Source: Pedobacter deserti | Lineage (GTDB): Bacteria; Bacteroidota; Bacteroidia; Sphingobacteriales; Sphingobacteriaceae | Assembly: GCF_024436415.1 (NCBI RefSeq) | Contig: NZ_JAFMZQ010000001.1 | Coordinates: 2,604,001 to 2,668,000, forward strand | Direction of reading: 5' to 3' | Length of the DNA: 64,000 nt | In this document: piece after piece, positions 55,500 through 64,000 of the stretch | How positions within the stretch are numbered: the first letter of the stretch is position 1 | Layout: every line of letters begins with the position of its first letter | The notes under the pieces: model-generated | The model's database searches: none | Told to the model about the DNA's origin: nothing | What the model saw: the letters and a program-made list of their open reading frames with translations, nothing else | Position numbers and translations under genes: made by a program

Positions 55500-56547
55500 T
55501 CAGTTGGTTTTGATAGATGGTAAGCCGGTCGTTATGGATATCCAGCTGTTCGGCAATGAATCCATTTACTTGCGGTGAGCGCACACCTTCCTGCCAGGAT
55601 GTGGCTGAAGTGAACACGCGCGCTTCATCCCATAGTCCGGCTTTTATGAACTGACATAGGGTGTTTGCCCCGCCTTCTATGATAACAGACTGTATATCCA
55701 TCAGGTAAAGCTGGAAGGCTATCTTCTGAGGCAGGTAGTTCTGCATGTCTTCCATCTGGATATAACATATGTTATTCTCAGTTTTTGTCTTTACCTCATT
55801 TAATATGAGCGTTTTAGACTGGTCATTGAATAAATGGCTTGAGGTTGAAACCTGCAGTTGGCGGTCAATTAATATCCGCACAGGATTTTTACCTGTCCAC
55901 TCCCTTGTGGTAAGCAGGGGATTATCGGCCATGGCAGTACGCTTGCCTATGAGTATGGCGTCTTCTTCTGTACGCCATTTATGCACCAGCTTTTTTGCAA
56001 GCGGTCCGCTGATCCATTCCTGAAGGGTGTTTTTTGGTGCAAAGTAGCCGTTGGCCGTTGTAGCCCATTTCAAAATAATATAAGGCCGGTGCTGCGTAAT
56101 CCTGGTGAAGAAGCGCCTGTTGAGCTGACTGCATTCCTGCTCGAGCAAGCCGGTTTCTACAGCAATACCTGCATCGCGCAAGCGTGCTATGCCTTTGCCG
56201 TTGACATCGGCGAAGGGATCTTTATTGCCTATGATGACTTCTTTGATCTGGTGCTTTACGAGCAGGTCTGCACAGGGTGGTGTTTTGCCGTGATGCGCGC
56301 AGGGTTCTAGGTTGACATACAGCGTAGCTTCGCGGAGCAGTTGCGGCGCGTGCTCGCCATGCAGCCTGAAGACATCGTTAATGGCGTTGACTTCCGCGTG
56401 CGCTTCACCAAACCTGGCGTGATACCCTTCGCCGATAATGGTATCGTTATGCACAATAACACAGCCTACCATTGGATTTGGGCTTACGTTTCCGATGCCC
56501 ATTTCTGCCAGCTCGAGGCAGCGACGCATGTATAGCTCTTTTGTCAT
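55480..56547 (-). CDS. ribD: Bifunctional riboflavin deaminase/reductase RibD
   Basis: A 355-residue enzyme for the second and third steps of riboflavin synthesis. The N-terminal cytidine-deaminase-like domain (about 1-150) has GEAHAEVNAI with the HAE zinc motif and PCAHHGKTPPCADLL with the PCxxxGxxxxC ligands. The C-terminal reductase domain (about 155-355) has KWATTANGYFA and IIEGGANTLCQF. The ATG at 56547 gives MTKELYMRRCLELA; a longer frame to 56643 reads poorly and is not used. It diverges from prmC across 46 bp. Confidence 0.93.
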   Translation of the reverse strand: MTKELYMRRCLELAEMGIGNVSPNPMVGCVIVHNDTIIGEGYHARFGEAHAEVNAINDVFRLHGEHAPQLLREATLYVNLEPCAHHGKTPPCADLLVKHQIKEVIIGNKDPFADVNGKGIARLRDAGIAVETGLLEQECSQLNRRFFTRITQHRPYIILKWATTANGYFAPKNTLQEWISGPLAKKLVHKWRTEEDAILIGKRTAMADNPLLTTREWTGKNPVRILIDRQLQVSTSSHLFNDQSKTLILNEVKTKTENNICYIQMEDMQNYLPQKIAFQLYLMDIQSVIIEGGANTLCQFIKAGLWDEARVFTSATSWQEGVRSPQVNGFIAEQLDIHNDRLTIYQNQLNAVPFH

Positions 56548-56593
56548 CTCAGCAAAAGTAAGTTTAATGTTGGATTTACTATTTTTGCAACGC

Positions 56594-57451
56594 ATGAATT
56601 TAAAGCAATTATTGCAATTTTTCACTAATGAGTTAAGTAACATCTATGATCGGGATGAAATTAGCTCGGTGTTTTATCTGGTGACTGAACATCTTACCGG
56701 CATGCGCCGGTCGCAGGCTACAATGGCACACGATGATCCGTTGAGCGCTGATGCACATGAGGTTTATATTAAAATTCTTGAGCGCTTGAAAGCGGGGGAA
56801 CCCTTGCAATATGTGTTGGGCGAGGCAAGCTTTTTCGGACTTACTTTTAGGGTGAATAAAAATGTGCTTATACCACGGCCAGAGACGGAAGAATTGGTCG
56901 ACTGGGTGATACGGTCGTGCAATACACGTAAAGGATTGCAGATTTTGGATATAGGCACGGGTAGTGGTTGCATTGCGGTTTCACTTAAGAAGTTTATCCC
57001 TGAGGCGGTTGTAACTGCACTCGATATATCTGAAGAGGCACTTGAGGTGGCTGGCAATAATGCGCTTTTGAATGATGTGGATGTGCATTTTGTTCAAGCT
57101 GACATATTAACGTTTTCCACAGCGGATAAATACGACATTATTGTAAGCAATCCCCCGTATATTGGTGGGTCGGAAAAGGCTGAAATGCATGCGAATGTAC
57201 TGGACTTTGAGCCGCATCTGGCCTTGTTTGTTGCGGATGAACGACCATTGTTGTTTTATGAGGCGATCGCAGATTTTGCGAAAGTTAGTCTTAGGAAAGG
57301 TGGTTTGCTGTTTTTTGAGATTAACGCCAGGTATGGCGTCGAAACTGTTAAAATGCTTTCTTCCAAAGGCTTTACAAACATTGAGCTAAAACAAGACATG
57401 CAGGGAAACGACAGAATGATAAGAGCTAACTTCTTGGATGGTACTGCATAA
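56594..57451 (+). CDS. prmC: Peptide chain release factor glutamine methyltransferase PrmC
   Basis: A 285-residue N5-glutamine methyltransferase (HemK) that modifies the GGQ motif of release factors. Helical N-terminal part, then the link ...GEPLQYVLGEASFFG (about 75), FRVNKNVLIPRPETEELVDWV, the SAM loop LDIGTGSGCIAVSL (about 122) and the NPPY active site (NPPYIGG, about 185). The ATG at 56594 is chosen; a longer upstream frame overlaps ribD and has a poor sequence. The end overlaps the xerD gene on the other strand by 26 bp. Confidence 0.93.
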   Translation: MNLKQLLQFFTNELSNIYDRDEISSVFYLVTEHLTGMRRSQATMAHDDPLSADAHEVYIKILERLKAGEPLQYVLGEASFFGLTFRVNKNVLIPRPETEELVDWVIRSCNTRKGLQILDIGTGSGCIAVSLKKFIPEAVVTALDISEEALEVAGNNALLNDVDVHFVQADILTFSTADKYDIIVSNPPYIGGSEKAEMHANVLDFEPHLALFVADERPLLFYEAIADFAKVSLRKGGLLFFEINARYGVETVKMLSSKGFTNIELKQDMQGNDRMIRANFLDGTA

Positions 57452-58325
57452 CAACCGAGCGAAGGTAATCGCGGTCGAGATGCATATAAATTTCCGTTGT
57501 AGTGATGCTTGAATGTCCGAGCATTTCCTGAATGGCCCGCAGATCGGCCCCGCCTTCTATAAGATGTGTAGCAAAGGAATGCCGGAAAGTGTGCGGACTG
57601 ATTGCCTTGTTGAGCCCGATTTTTTCAGCCAGGGATTTGATGACTTTAAACACGAATACCCGGGTGAGTCCGGAACCCCGACGGCTAAGGAAGGCGTAAT
57701 CGGCATACCCAGGGATAATTTTAACGTGAACACGCACTTCCTCAAGATATATCATCAGCATTTTAAGGGCTGTACTACCTATGGGTACGAGACGTTCTTT
57801 GTTGCCTTTTCCCAGTACCTTGATAAATCCCTCTTCGATAAATATCTGCGACAGCTTCAAATTGACGAGCTCTGATACTCGCAGCCCACATCCGTAAAGT
57901 ATTTCAAGCATTGCTTTATTGCGCATACCGTCTGGTTTAGATGCATCTACCGCGCCTATGAGTGCATTGATTTCTTCTACGTTGAGGACGTCAGGCAGTT
58001 TGCGGGGTATCCGCGGTGCGTCGAGGACTTCACTTGGATCTTCTATGATCAATTGCTCAAGCACAAGGAAAGAAAAGAAGGATTTGATACTGGAGATGAC
58101 CCTGGCCTGGCTGCTTGCAAGCATCCCGAGTTCTGATATCCATGTAATAAATTCCTTTAGATGGTAGATATCAATTAACCTTATATCAGTAGTTTTAGAA
58201 ACAGACTGAAGGTACTGATCCAGTTTACGTACATCACTCAGATAGGCCTCGATGGAGTTGGCCGACAAGCCGCGTTCCAGTCGCAGGTAATTTTTATAAG
58301 GTCGCAAACAGGCTTCGATCTGCAC
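57426..58325 (-). CDS. xerD: Tyrosine recombinase XerD-like
   Basis: A 299-residue tyrosine recombinase with a SAM-like core-binding N-terminal domain (about 1-85). The catalytic residues are visible: Arg in GCGLRVSELVNL (about 147), Lys in GKGNKERLVPI, His-x-x-Arg in SPHTFRHSFATHL (about 244), His in LGHSSITTTEIY and the Tyr at about 279. It resolves chromosome dimers at dif with XerC. Start is a GTG at 58325, since no ATG in frame precedes the conserved YKNYLRLERGLS. Convergent overlap with prmC. Confidence 0.93.
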   Translation of the reverse strand: MQIEACLRPYKNYLRLERGLSANSIEAYLSDVRKLDQYLQSVSKTTDIRLIDIYHLKEFITWISELGMLASSQARVISSIKSFFSFLVLEQLIIEDPSEVLDAPRIPRKLPDVLNVEEINALIGAVDASKPDGMRNKAMLEILYGCGLRVSELVNLKLSQIFIEEGFIKVLGKGNKERLVPIGSTALKMLMIYLEEVRVHVKIIPGYADYAFLSRRGSGLTRVFVFKVIKSLAEKIGLNKAISPHTFRHSFATHLIEGGADLRAIQEMLGHSSITTTEIYMHLDRDYLRSVVMQYHPRS

Positions 58326-58373
58326 GTCAAAAAAGATTTTATTCTGTAAGTTTTATAGTTTATGTTTGAGGCA

Positions 58374-58796
58374 ATGAAGATACAAATAATAAACGGTCCC
58401 AATCTTAACCTGCTCGGCGTCCGTGAACCGGGGATATATGGCGACGTTGGTTTCGAAACGTATATGGAGCAGTTGCGGGCCATGTACGCGGTGATGCAAA
58501 TTGACTATTTTCAGAGCAACGTGGAAGGTGAATTGATCAATAAGTTGCACGAAGTGGGCTTTACCTATGACGGCATCGTGATTAACGCGGGAGGGTATAC
58601 CCACACTTCGGTGGCTTTGGCAGATGCGATTGCGGCAATAAATACACCTGTGATTGAGGTGCATGTATCTAATATTTATGCGCGGGAGGAATACCGGCAT
58701 GTGTCGCTGACGGGAAAGAATTGTAAAGGAGTGCTGACAGGCTTTGGTCTGGATGGTTACCGGCTTGCTATTGAAAGTCTGTTAAAACCACTTTAA
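58374..58796 (+). CDS. aroQ: Type II 3-dehydroquinate dehydratase
   Basis: A 140-residue enzyme of the shikimate pathway, removing water from 3-dehydroquinate. It has the type II start MKIQIINGPNLNLLG with a following lid RxxGIYG (Tyr about 24), the NAGGYTHTSVALADA loop and EVHVSNIYAREEYRH (His and Arg). ATG at 58374 fits the family start; an ATG at 58362 adds four residues. It is divergent from xerD and its end overlaps the GT2 gene by 15 bp. Confidence 0.93.
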   Translation: MKIQIINGPNLNLLGVREPGIYGDVGFETYMEQLRAMYAVMQIDYFQSNVEGELINKLHEVGFTYDGIVINAGGYTHTSVALADAIAAINTPVIEVHVSNIYAREEYRHVSLTGKNCKGVLTGFGLDGYRLAIESLLKPL

Positions 58797-59807
58797 CTGG
58801 CTAAAAAACCTGATCTTTTCGATAAAATACGCATAAACTATGCTGTGCGGGTATTGTCCGCCATGTTGCTGGAAAGGAATCTGTTTGCCTGATCTTTTTC
58901 GGGCGTTATGATTCAGGCTCGTTAAAAAATGCCAGTGCGCTTTATTGATGGCGAAGGCGAAATCGGGTTTACCCTGAATCATGAAATGTATCCATGCTAC
59001 GAAATCGAGCGACATACGAATGAATATCCTGGACCAGGCATCGTTTAGCGGGAGATTTTTTTGCATGATGACCAGGTTGTTCCGGAAGTTCAAATAGGTT
59101 TTATAGGGGTTGTTGCTGTCGAGCGTACCGCCGCCAACATGATAGACTTCTGCATGGGGACAGTACCCGATCTTATAACCCAGGTTTTTGAGTCGCCAGC
59201 ACAGGTCGATCTCCTCCATATGCGCAAAGAAATCGGGATCGAGACCGCCAACTTCCTTCCAGCAGCGACTCTTGATGAAAAGAGCGGCACCACTTGCCCA
59301 GAAGATTTCGGATGCCTGGTCGTATTGCCCGTAATCTGCTTCTACCGTGTCGAACAACCGACCGCGACAGAAAGGGAAGCCGTGCAGATCGAGATAACCT
59401 CCGGCGGCACCGGCGTATTCGAACTTGGTTTTGTTGACCTGCCATTTGATTTTAGGCTGAGCGACCGCCATAAGCGGGTCCTGTTCCATATATTTGATTA
59501 CCGGATGAATCCAGTCGGGCGGCACCTCGACATCAGAATTGAGCAGCACATAATAATCGGCCTCTACCTGACTGAGCACTCTTTTATAACCCTCTGCAAA
59601 TCCATAGTTCCTGTCGTTTTCAATGATCCGGATTTGAGGATAGTTGGCCTTAATGAAAGCGACGGACTCGTCGGAAGAGGCATTGTCGCCCACAATAAGC
59701 TGCAGATCTGGGTACTGCGACATGACGACGCCTGGCAGAAATTGCTGCAATAATTTCTGACCGTTCCAGTTCAGGATCACTACGGCTACACTCGGGGTTG
59801 TCATCAT
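58782..59807 (-). CDS. GT2-family glycosyltransferase
   Basis: A 341-residue inverting glycosyltransferase without membrane domains. Start VAVVILNWNGQKLLQQFLPGV; the DxD-like region is NSDVEVPPDWI; ADNASSDES region is VGDNASSDESVAFI; EEIDLCWRLK follows. It resembles rhamnosyltransferases of the GT2 group. The ATG at 59807 overlaps the preceding acyltransferase stop (ATGA), so the two genes are coupled, which suggests lipid A or cell-surface glycolipid work. Donor and acceptor are unknown. Confidence 0.88.
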   Translation of the reverse strand: MMTTPSVAVVILNWNGQKLLQQFLPGVVMSQYPDLQLIVGDNASSDESVAFIKANYPQIRIIENDRNYGFAEGYKRVLSQVEADYYVLLNSDVEVPPDWIHPVIKYMEQDPLMAVAQPKIKWQVNKTKFEYAGAAGGYLDLHGFPFCRGRLFDTVEADYGQYDQASEIFWASGAALFIKSRCWKEVGGLDPDFFAHMEEIDLCWRLKNLGYKIGYCPHAEVYHVGGGTLDSNNPYKTYLNFRNNLVIMQKNLPLNDAWSRIFIRMSLDFVAWIHFMIQGKPDFAFAINKAHWHFLTSLNHNARKRSGKQIPFQQHGGQYPHSIVYAYFIEKIRFFSQLKWF

Positions 59808-60688
59808 TCGGCTATTGGTTTGTGCTTCCATCGCCTGTGGCTCCAAAGCCAGAAGGGCGGGTTTTTACGTATAATGTTTTCTAACAGCGCAAAGGTAGCT
59901 GCTGTAATTGGAAATTCGGTGGTCCCGGCAGGGGCAAGTTCCGTGTTGATCAGCGTACATTCTACTTCGTAATATCCCCGGCGCACGCGCTGCATATCGA
60001 GATAGATGGGTATGCGGCCGGTTTGCAATGCGATCTTTTCGATACCGGTGATGACGGCGGTAGGCTGATTAAGAAAATTGATCCAATGCCGGGCTTCTTC
60101 CCGAATAGGGGTTTGATCGCCTGCAAAACAGAATGCGGTTACTTCATTTTTGGTGGCAGCTACCGCCCGAAGGGTTTGCCTCATGGTGATAAATATGTTG
60201 CCCGTTCGCGTTCTGACCTTATAAAACCACTTATCGAAGGCTGTGTTGTTAAGCGGCTTATAGATCACGTATGACTTTGCAGGTATGCAAATGCCGAAGG
60301 CCATCATACCCAGTTCCCAGTTGCTATAATGAGCAGTGCAGGCGAGCACGCTTTTACCATCGTTAAGCAGGTTGGTTATGACTTCGAGGTTCTTAAATTT
60401 TACTCTTTCCAGGATTTGTTTTTCGGTAATGCTGTCGAGTTTCACAATCTCTATGATGAGATCGGCGAGGTGCCGGTAGTAGGCTTTCTCGATTACAGCC
60501 AATTGAGCCTCAGTTTTGTCGGGGAAGGAGTTACGAAGATTTTCTTGTACAACCTTACGGCGATAGCGAAAGATGTAGTATAGTATGGCAAAGAGCAGAT
60601 CGGAGATGATGTACAGTATGCTGAAAGGTAGTAATGATAAAAGCTTCAAAAAAAATATGCCTGTATAAGAAAAGCCTTTTTTTATCAT
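59804..60688 (-). CDS. Lipid A biosynthesis acyltransferase (LpxL/HtrB family)
   Basis: A 294-residue membrane-bound acyltransferase with one N-terminal hydrophobic segment (about 8-30). The catalytic motif is HYSNWELG (about 120; His and Glu), and GDQTP is the next conserved block. It adds a secondary acyl chain to lipid A. ATG at 60688 is chosen (MIKKGFSY); 60712 would add eight residues. It is coupled to the GT2 gene by four bases. It is divergent from the WbqC-like gene. Confidence 0.9.
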   Translation of the reverse strand: MIKKGFSYTGIFFLKLLSLLPFSILYIISDLLFAILYYIFRYRRKVVQENLRNSFPDKTEAQLAVIEKAYYRHLADLIIEIVKLDSITEKQILERVKFKNLEVITNLLNDGKSVLACTAHYSNWELGMMAFGICIPAKSYVIYKPLNNTAFDKWFYKVRTRTGNIFITMRQTLRAVAATKNEVTAFCFAGDQTPIREEARHWINFLNQPTAVITGIEKIALQTGRIPIYLDMQRVRRGYYEVECTLINTELAPAGTTEFPITAATFALLENIIRKNPPFWLWSHRRWKHKPIAE

Positions 60689-60726
60689 TATTTTGGCGAA
60701 TTGAGAATGCAAACATAATTTATCAG

Positions 60727-61338
60727 ATGCAAAGTTCAGCTATATTCCCGCTTTTTTATCTTCCGCCGGTTGCTTATTTTTCTGCTTTAAAAGCCTTTGA
60801 ACCAGAGCTGCTGCTGGAGCGGGAGGAGCATTTTGTAAAGCAAACTTACCGGAACAGGGCGCAGATTTATTCGCCAAATGGGGCGCTTGATTTGATTGTT
60901 CCGGTAATAAAGGGTGCCAAGGTTCATACTAAGGTAAAGGATGTGCGGATCAGCAATGATTTCAGATGGCAGCGCCTGCACTGGAAGAGCTTGACGAGTT
61001 GCTACCGGAACTCGGCCTATTTTGAGTTTTATGAGGATGAGTTTGTACAGTTTTATGAGCGGGAATATTCTTTTCTTTTTGACTATAACCTGGAATTACT
61101 GACATGGGTTTTTAAACAGTTGAAGAAGGATATGCAGATCGGTTTTACGGACGACTACAAAGATGATTTGCCTGTCGAACTCGATTTCAGGGAGCGTATT
61201 CATCCGAAAAGGGATTGCCTAGGGTTTACTGCCAAGCCTTATTTCCAGGTGTTTGACGACCGTCAGGGCTTCCTGCCAAACTTAAGTGTGGTTGACTTGT
61301 TGTTTAACCAGGGGCCGCAGTCTAAATCTTATCTGTAA
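60727..61338 (+). CDS. WbqC-like family protein
   Basis: A 203-residue soluble protein of the WbqC family. It begins SAIFPLFYLPPVAYFSALK, then YRNRAQIYSPNGALDLIVPV (the ILGPNG-like strand), KVKDVRISNDFRWQRLHWKSL and a C-terminal LSVVDLLFNQGP. WbqC members are found in O-antigen and amino-sugar gene sets, but the reaction is not known. ATG at 60727 is chosen; a frame from 60634 is longer but begins in the divergent spacer. CorA follows after three bases. Confidence 0.85.
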   Translation: MQSSAIFPLFYLPPVAYFSALKAFEPELLLEREEHFVKQTYRNRAQIYSPNGALDLIVPVIKGAKVHTKVKDVRISNDFRWQRLHWKSLTSCYRNSAYFEFYEDEFVQFYEREYSFLFDYNLELLTWVFKQLKKDMQIGFTDDYKDDLPVELDFRERIHPKRDCLGFTAKPYFQVFDDRQGFLPNLSVVDLLFNQGPQSKSYL

Positions 61339-61341
61339 TCT

Positions 61342-62463
61342 ATGCCAAAGGAACCAAGACGCAAACACCACAAGCGTAAGCGATATTCGCTGCCGGAGGC
61401 CGGTTCCAGTCCGGGTCTGGTTTATATTGATCCGAATGCTTTAAAGACGGTTGTAAGGCTGTATAAGTATAACGCCGACCATTATGAGATTTCGGAACTG
61501 GCAGGATTTGAGGGCTTGCATGAGTGTGTGACCGACCGGAACTATAATTTCTGGGTAGAAGTGAAGGGTCTGGATTCTGAGGCGGTGTTTGAGGAACTGA
61601 ACCTGAATTTCAATATTAATAAGCTCATTCTTGAGGATATTACGCGCACTTATCAGCGTCCGAAGCTTGAAGAGTATGAGGGCTATGATTTTGCGATTAG
61701 CCGGATGCTGTATATCGACGAAAATGAAGATGTAGATAATGTTCAGGTGTCGTTCATTTTGTTCGATCATATTTTATTCACCTTTCAGGAAAGTTATGAG
61801 GATTGTCTCGATCCTATAAGATCCAGGTTGAAGGCTGGCAAAGGAAATATACGTACGGGAGGAAGCAGCTATCTGATGTATGCGCTGATGGATAATATTA
61901 TTGACCATTATTTTCAGATTCTGAATAAGTGGGGCGATGATCTGGATGCTATCGAGGACCGCTTGTTTGCCAATCCGGATCGCTCGGTGATGTACGACAC
62001 GCAGTCTATTAAGCGCAACCTTATCTCGATAAGGCGGGTGGTTTGGCCGGAGCGCGACAAATTGAACGATATTCTACGCAGTGACAGTCCGAGGATCCCG
62101 AATCAGACAAAGACCTATGTGAAGGATGCTTACGATCACTGTATTCAGCTTATTGATATTGTTGATTCGCTGAAGGAGATCTCGGTGAGTAATATTGATA
62201 TGTATCTATCGATCATTAGCAACCGGATGAACGAGATTATGAAGGTGCTAACGATTATTTCGTCTATCTTTATTCCGCTGACTTTTATAGCGGGCATTTA
62301 CGGGATGAATTTTGCCCGGGTAGATCCGGCGACCGGCAAGGAGCTTCCGGGTAATATGCCGGAATTATATGAGGCCCACGGTTACGTGTATACGATTGCA
62401 GTAATGGCGTTTATTGCGGTAGTTCAGGTTATATATTTCTGGAAAAAGGGATGGTTTAAATAG
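61342..62463 (+). CDS. corA: CorA-family magnesium/cobalt transporter
   Basis: A 373-residue inner-membrane protein. The large N-terminal cytoplasmic domain ends in a long helix; two C-terminal membrane helices (about 311-332 and 350-369) flank the signature YGMNFARVDP (GMN about 323-325). The basic start PKEPRRKHHKRKRYSLP is common. It forms a pentamer that passes magnesium or cobalt. It is 25 bp before mgtE, a second magnesium transporter. Confidence 0.94.
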   Translation: MPKEPRRKHHKRKRYSLPEAGSSPGLVYIDPNALKTVVRLYKYNADHYEISELAGFEGLHECVTDRNYNFWVEVKGLDSEAVFEELNLNFNINKLILEDITRTYQRPKLEEYEGYDFAISRMLYIDENEDVDNVQVSFILFDHILFTFQESYEDCLDPIRSRLKAGKGNIRTGGSSYLMYALMDNIIDHYFQILNKWGDDLDAIEDRLFANPDRSVMYDTQSIKRNLISIRRVVWPERDKLNDILRSDSPRIPNQTKTYVKDAYDHCIQLIDIVDSLKEISVSNIDMYLSIISNRMNEIMKVLTIISSIFIPLTFIAGIYGMNFARVDPATGKELPGNMPELYEAHGYVYTIAVMAFIAVVQVIYFWKKGWFK

Positions 62464-62488
62464 GGGCTATTATTATTACCTTAGTGCC

Positions 62489-63838
62489 GTGCAATCATTT
62501 GAACTGGATAAGCGTGATATCTCCAAGATAAAGGCTGCCTTAAGCGGCAGCGATGAGCAGCTTTCGGCTGTTCTGGCTGAATATCATGCCTCGGAGATTG
62601 CCATTCTTTTCGCTAGTCTGCAGCCCCATGACAGGCAGCGTATTATCAATTTACTTCCTGTAGAAACGGCTTCTGAGGTGCTTTCGGAAATGACTGAAGA
62701 GGCGCATCCGGAGGAACTATTGTTGCAGATGGATCCGGAAAAGCGTGCCGAGGTGGTTGAAGAGCTCGATTACGATGATGCGACGGATATTCTCTCTCAA
62801 CTGGAAGCGCACGAACAACTGGAGATACTGGAAGAACTGGACGAAGATGATGCTTCTCATATCCGGAACCTGCTGAGCTACGACGATGAGACGGCCGGTG
62901 GTTTGATGAATACGGAGTTTATCCGTATTAATGTGAACATGATGAAGAAGGATGCTATCGACGAGATCATCCGGCAAAGTGAAGAAATTGAGGAGTTTTA
63001 TACTGTGTACGTAATAGATGATGCCAATGTTTTCCAAGGGGTTGTGTCGCTGGAGGATATCATCAGATCAAAGGGCAACGTAAAGATCACGGAACTTGTA
63101 AGGGCAGAGGTGGCCTGGGTGCACCCTGATACGGACCAGGAGGAGGTAGCGAGACTGATTTCGCAATATAACATCACGAGTATACCGGTGCTTGACAGTG
63201 ACATGAAGCTGCTGGGCAGGGTAACTTTTGATGATGTGATTGACGTACTGGAGGAAGAAAACACGGAGGATATCCTTAAGATATCCGGGGTTTCTGAGGA
63301 TGAGGAGCTGTCGGGTAACTGGGTGGAGGCTGTGAAGTCGCGCCTGCCTTGGTTAATTGTGAACCTTGGTACTGCATTTCTTGCATCTGGCGTGATCAGG
63401 CATTATGAACCAACGCTAAACCGCATACCGGTGCTCTCTGCCTATATGACCATTATTGCCGGTATGGGTGGGAATGCGGCCACCCAGGCGCTTGCTGTTA
63501 CGGTGCGGCGGATTTCCCTTTACGATTTAACGGACAATCAGGCTTACCGGGCGGTATTGAAGGAGTTTACCGTAGGTTTAATAAACGGGGCGGTAACTGG
63601 CTTGATCGTATTTATTTTCGCATTGTATTTCGATGCAAATCCGATGCTCGGCCTGGTGATCTTTTTTGCGATGATCGGCAATCTGATGATAGCGGCTGTG
63701 ACGGGTACGGGCATTCCTTTGTTTTTAAAGCGAATTGGAATCGATCCGGCCATTGCTTCTTCAATTATTATTACAACTTTTACAGATGTTTTCGGATTTT
63801 TGCTGCTGCTTGGTTTGGCGAGCAAACTTTTACTTTAA
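62489..63838 (+). CDS. mgtE: MgtE-family magnesium transporter
   Basis: A 449-residue protein: N-domain of helices (about 1-130, with LLPVETASEVLSEM and GGLMNTEFIRI), a CBS pair (about 133-253), a plug helix, and five membrane helices (about 286-449; PWLIVNLGTAFLAS, GMGGNAATQALAVTVRR, TGTGIPLFLKRIGIDPA). This dimer imports magnesium and is gated by magnesium bound to its cytoplasmic part. It starts with GTG at 62489, since no ATG in frame precedes the conserved start. Neighbours corA and bioB. Confidence 0.94.
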   Translation: MQSFELDKRDISKIKAALSGSDEQLSAVLAEYHASEIAILFASLQPHDRQRIINLLPVETASEVLSEMTEEAHPEELLLQMDPEKRAEVVEELDYDDATDILSQLEAHEQLEILEELDEDDASHIRNLLSYDDETAGGLMNTEFIRINVNMMKKDAIDEIIRQSEEIEEFYTVYVIDDANVFQGVVSLEDIIRSKGNVKITELVRAEVAWVHPDTDQEEVARLISQYNITSIPVLDSDMKLLGRVTFDDVIDVLEEENTEDILKISGVSEDEELSGNWVEAVKSRLPWLIVNLGTAFLASGVIRHYEPTLNRIPVLSAYMTIIAGMGGNAATQALAVTVRRISLYDLTDNQAYRAVLKEFTVGLINGAVTGLIVFIFALYFDANPMLGLVIFFAMIGNLMIAAVTGTGIPLFLKRIGIDPAIASSIIITTFTDVFGFLLLLGLASKLLL

Positions 63839-63850
63839 CTAATTATTTAT

Positions 63851-64000
63851 ATGCAACCCACAAAACACGACTGGACGAAAGATGAGATATCGTCTATATA
63901 TCATAAGCCTCTGCTGGATTTGATTTATGAAGCAGCTACCATTCATCGCGAAAATCAGGATTATAACGAAGTACAGATCAGTTCGTTGATATCCATTAAG
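63851..64000 (+). CDS. bioB: Biotin synthase BioB, 5' end only
   Basis: The first 50 codons begin MQPTKHDWTKDEISSIYHKP and continue LLDLIYEAATIHRENQDYNEVQISSLISIK, which matches the N-terminal helices of biotin synthase just before the radical-SAM CxxxCxxC loop, which lies beyond the window. It starts 12 bp after mgtE. The product would insert sulphur into dethiobiotin. Confidence 0.88.
   Translation, partial: MQPTKHDWTKDEISSIYHKPLLDLIYEAATIHRENQDYNEVQISSLISIK

Overview
The window is chromosomal DNA of a Bacteroidota bacterium, most likely Sphingobacteriaceae (Pedobacter-like). Evidence seen directly: a SusC/SusD outer-membrane pair, Bacteroidota-type -7 promoter boxes (TAnnTTTG) with few clear Shine-Dalgarno sites, lipoprotein signals, a GH92 mannosidase, a TPS/TPP fusion, a bacterial ceramide operon, and three genes of a family I recognise as DUF6266. 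No rRNA, tRNA, CRISPR array, insertion sequence or phage module was found.

Layout. 0-4 kb: end of susC, susD, and a secreted protein that joins a cysteine-free thioredoxin fold to a PPP-type phosphatase. 4-9.7 kb: an accessory stretch with a Crp-like regulator, a broken zeta-toxin-like module, two near-duplicate lipoproteins flanking a DUF4143 ATPase, a nucleotidyltransferase with a small partner, and two DUF6266 genes. 9.7-13.8 kb: a GH15 enzyme converging on a trehalose-6-phosphate synthase/phosphatase fusion. 13.9-26.7 kb: an outer-membrane-type lipoprotein, then a sugar-oxidation island with two propeller dehydrogenases fused to cytochrome c, two DUF1080 proteins, a sodium/solute symporter, a Tat-exported Gfo/Idh/MocA oxidoreductase and a PmoA-like DUF6807 protein. 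26.8-30.1 kb: a tight three-gene ceramide operon (serine palmitoyltransferase, GNAT-type acyltransferase, SDR reductase). 30.1-30.7 kb: the only long gene-free stretch; it has nested inverted repeats that look like a structured RNA. 30.7-41.6 kb: penicillin-binding protein 1C, alpha-2-macroglobulin, a small protein and topoisomerase I. 41.7-47.9 kb: DUF2007, the third DUF6266 gene, an array of 11-bp repeats, thiol peroxidases (Gpx, OsmC), a 56-residue membrane protein, a very small ABC system, a decayed DUF4349 gene, a TlpA-like protein and MnmA. 48-53.9 kb: a second DUF4143 ATPase, GH92, a ClC channel and a small membrane protein. 54-64 kb: housekeeping genes (YigZ, EamA, RibD, PrmC, XerD, AroQ, a GT2 glycosyltransferase, a lauroyl acyltransferase, WbqC-like, CorA, MgtE, BioB start).

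Genes likely to work together: (i) the 14.7-26.7 kb genes look like one programme for oxidising and cleaving sugars in the periplasm, with electrons leaving through c-type cytochromes; (ii) the 26.8-30.1 kb genes could make ceramide from serine and acyl groups; (iii) PBP1C and alpha-2-macroglobulin form the usual periplasmic defence/repair pair; (iv) CorA and MgtE sit side by side as two unrelated magnesium transporters. Gene packing is tight, with many ATGA start/stop overlaps and several convergent genes whose ends overlap. All function assignments are from reading motifs; no database search was run.
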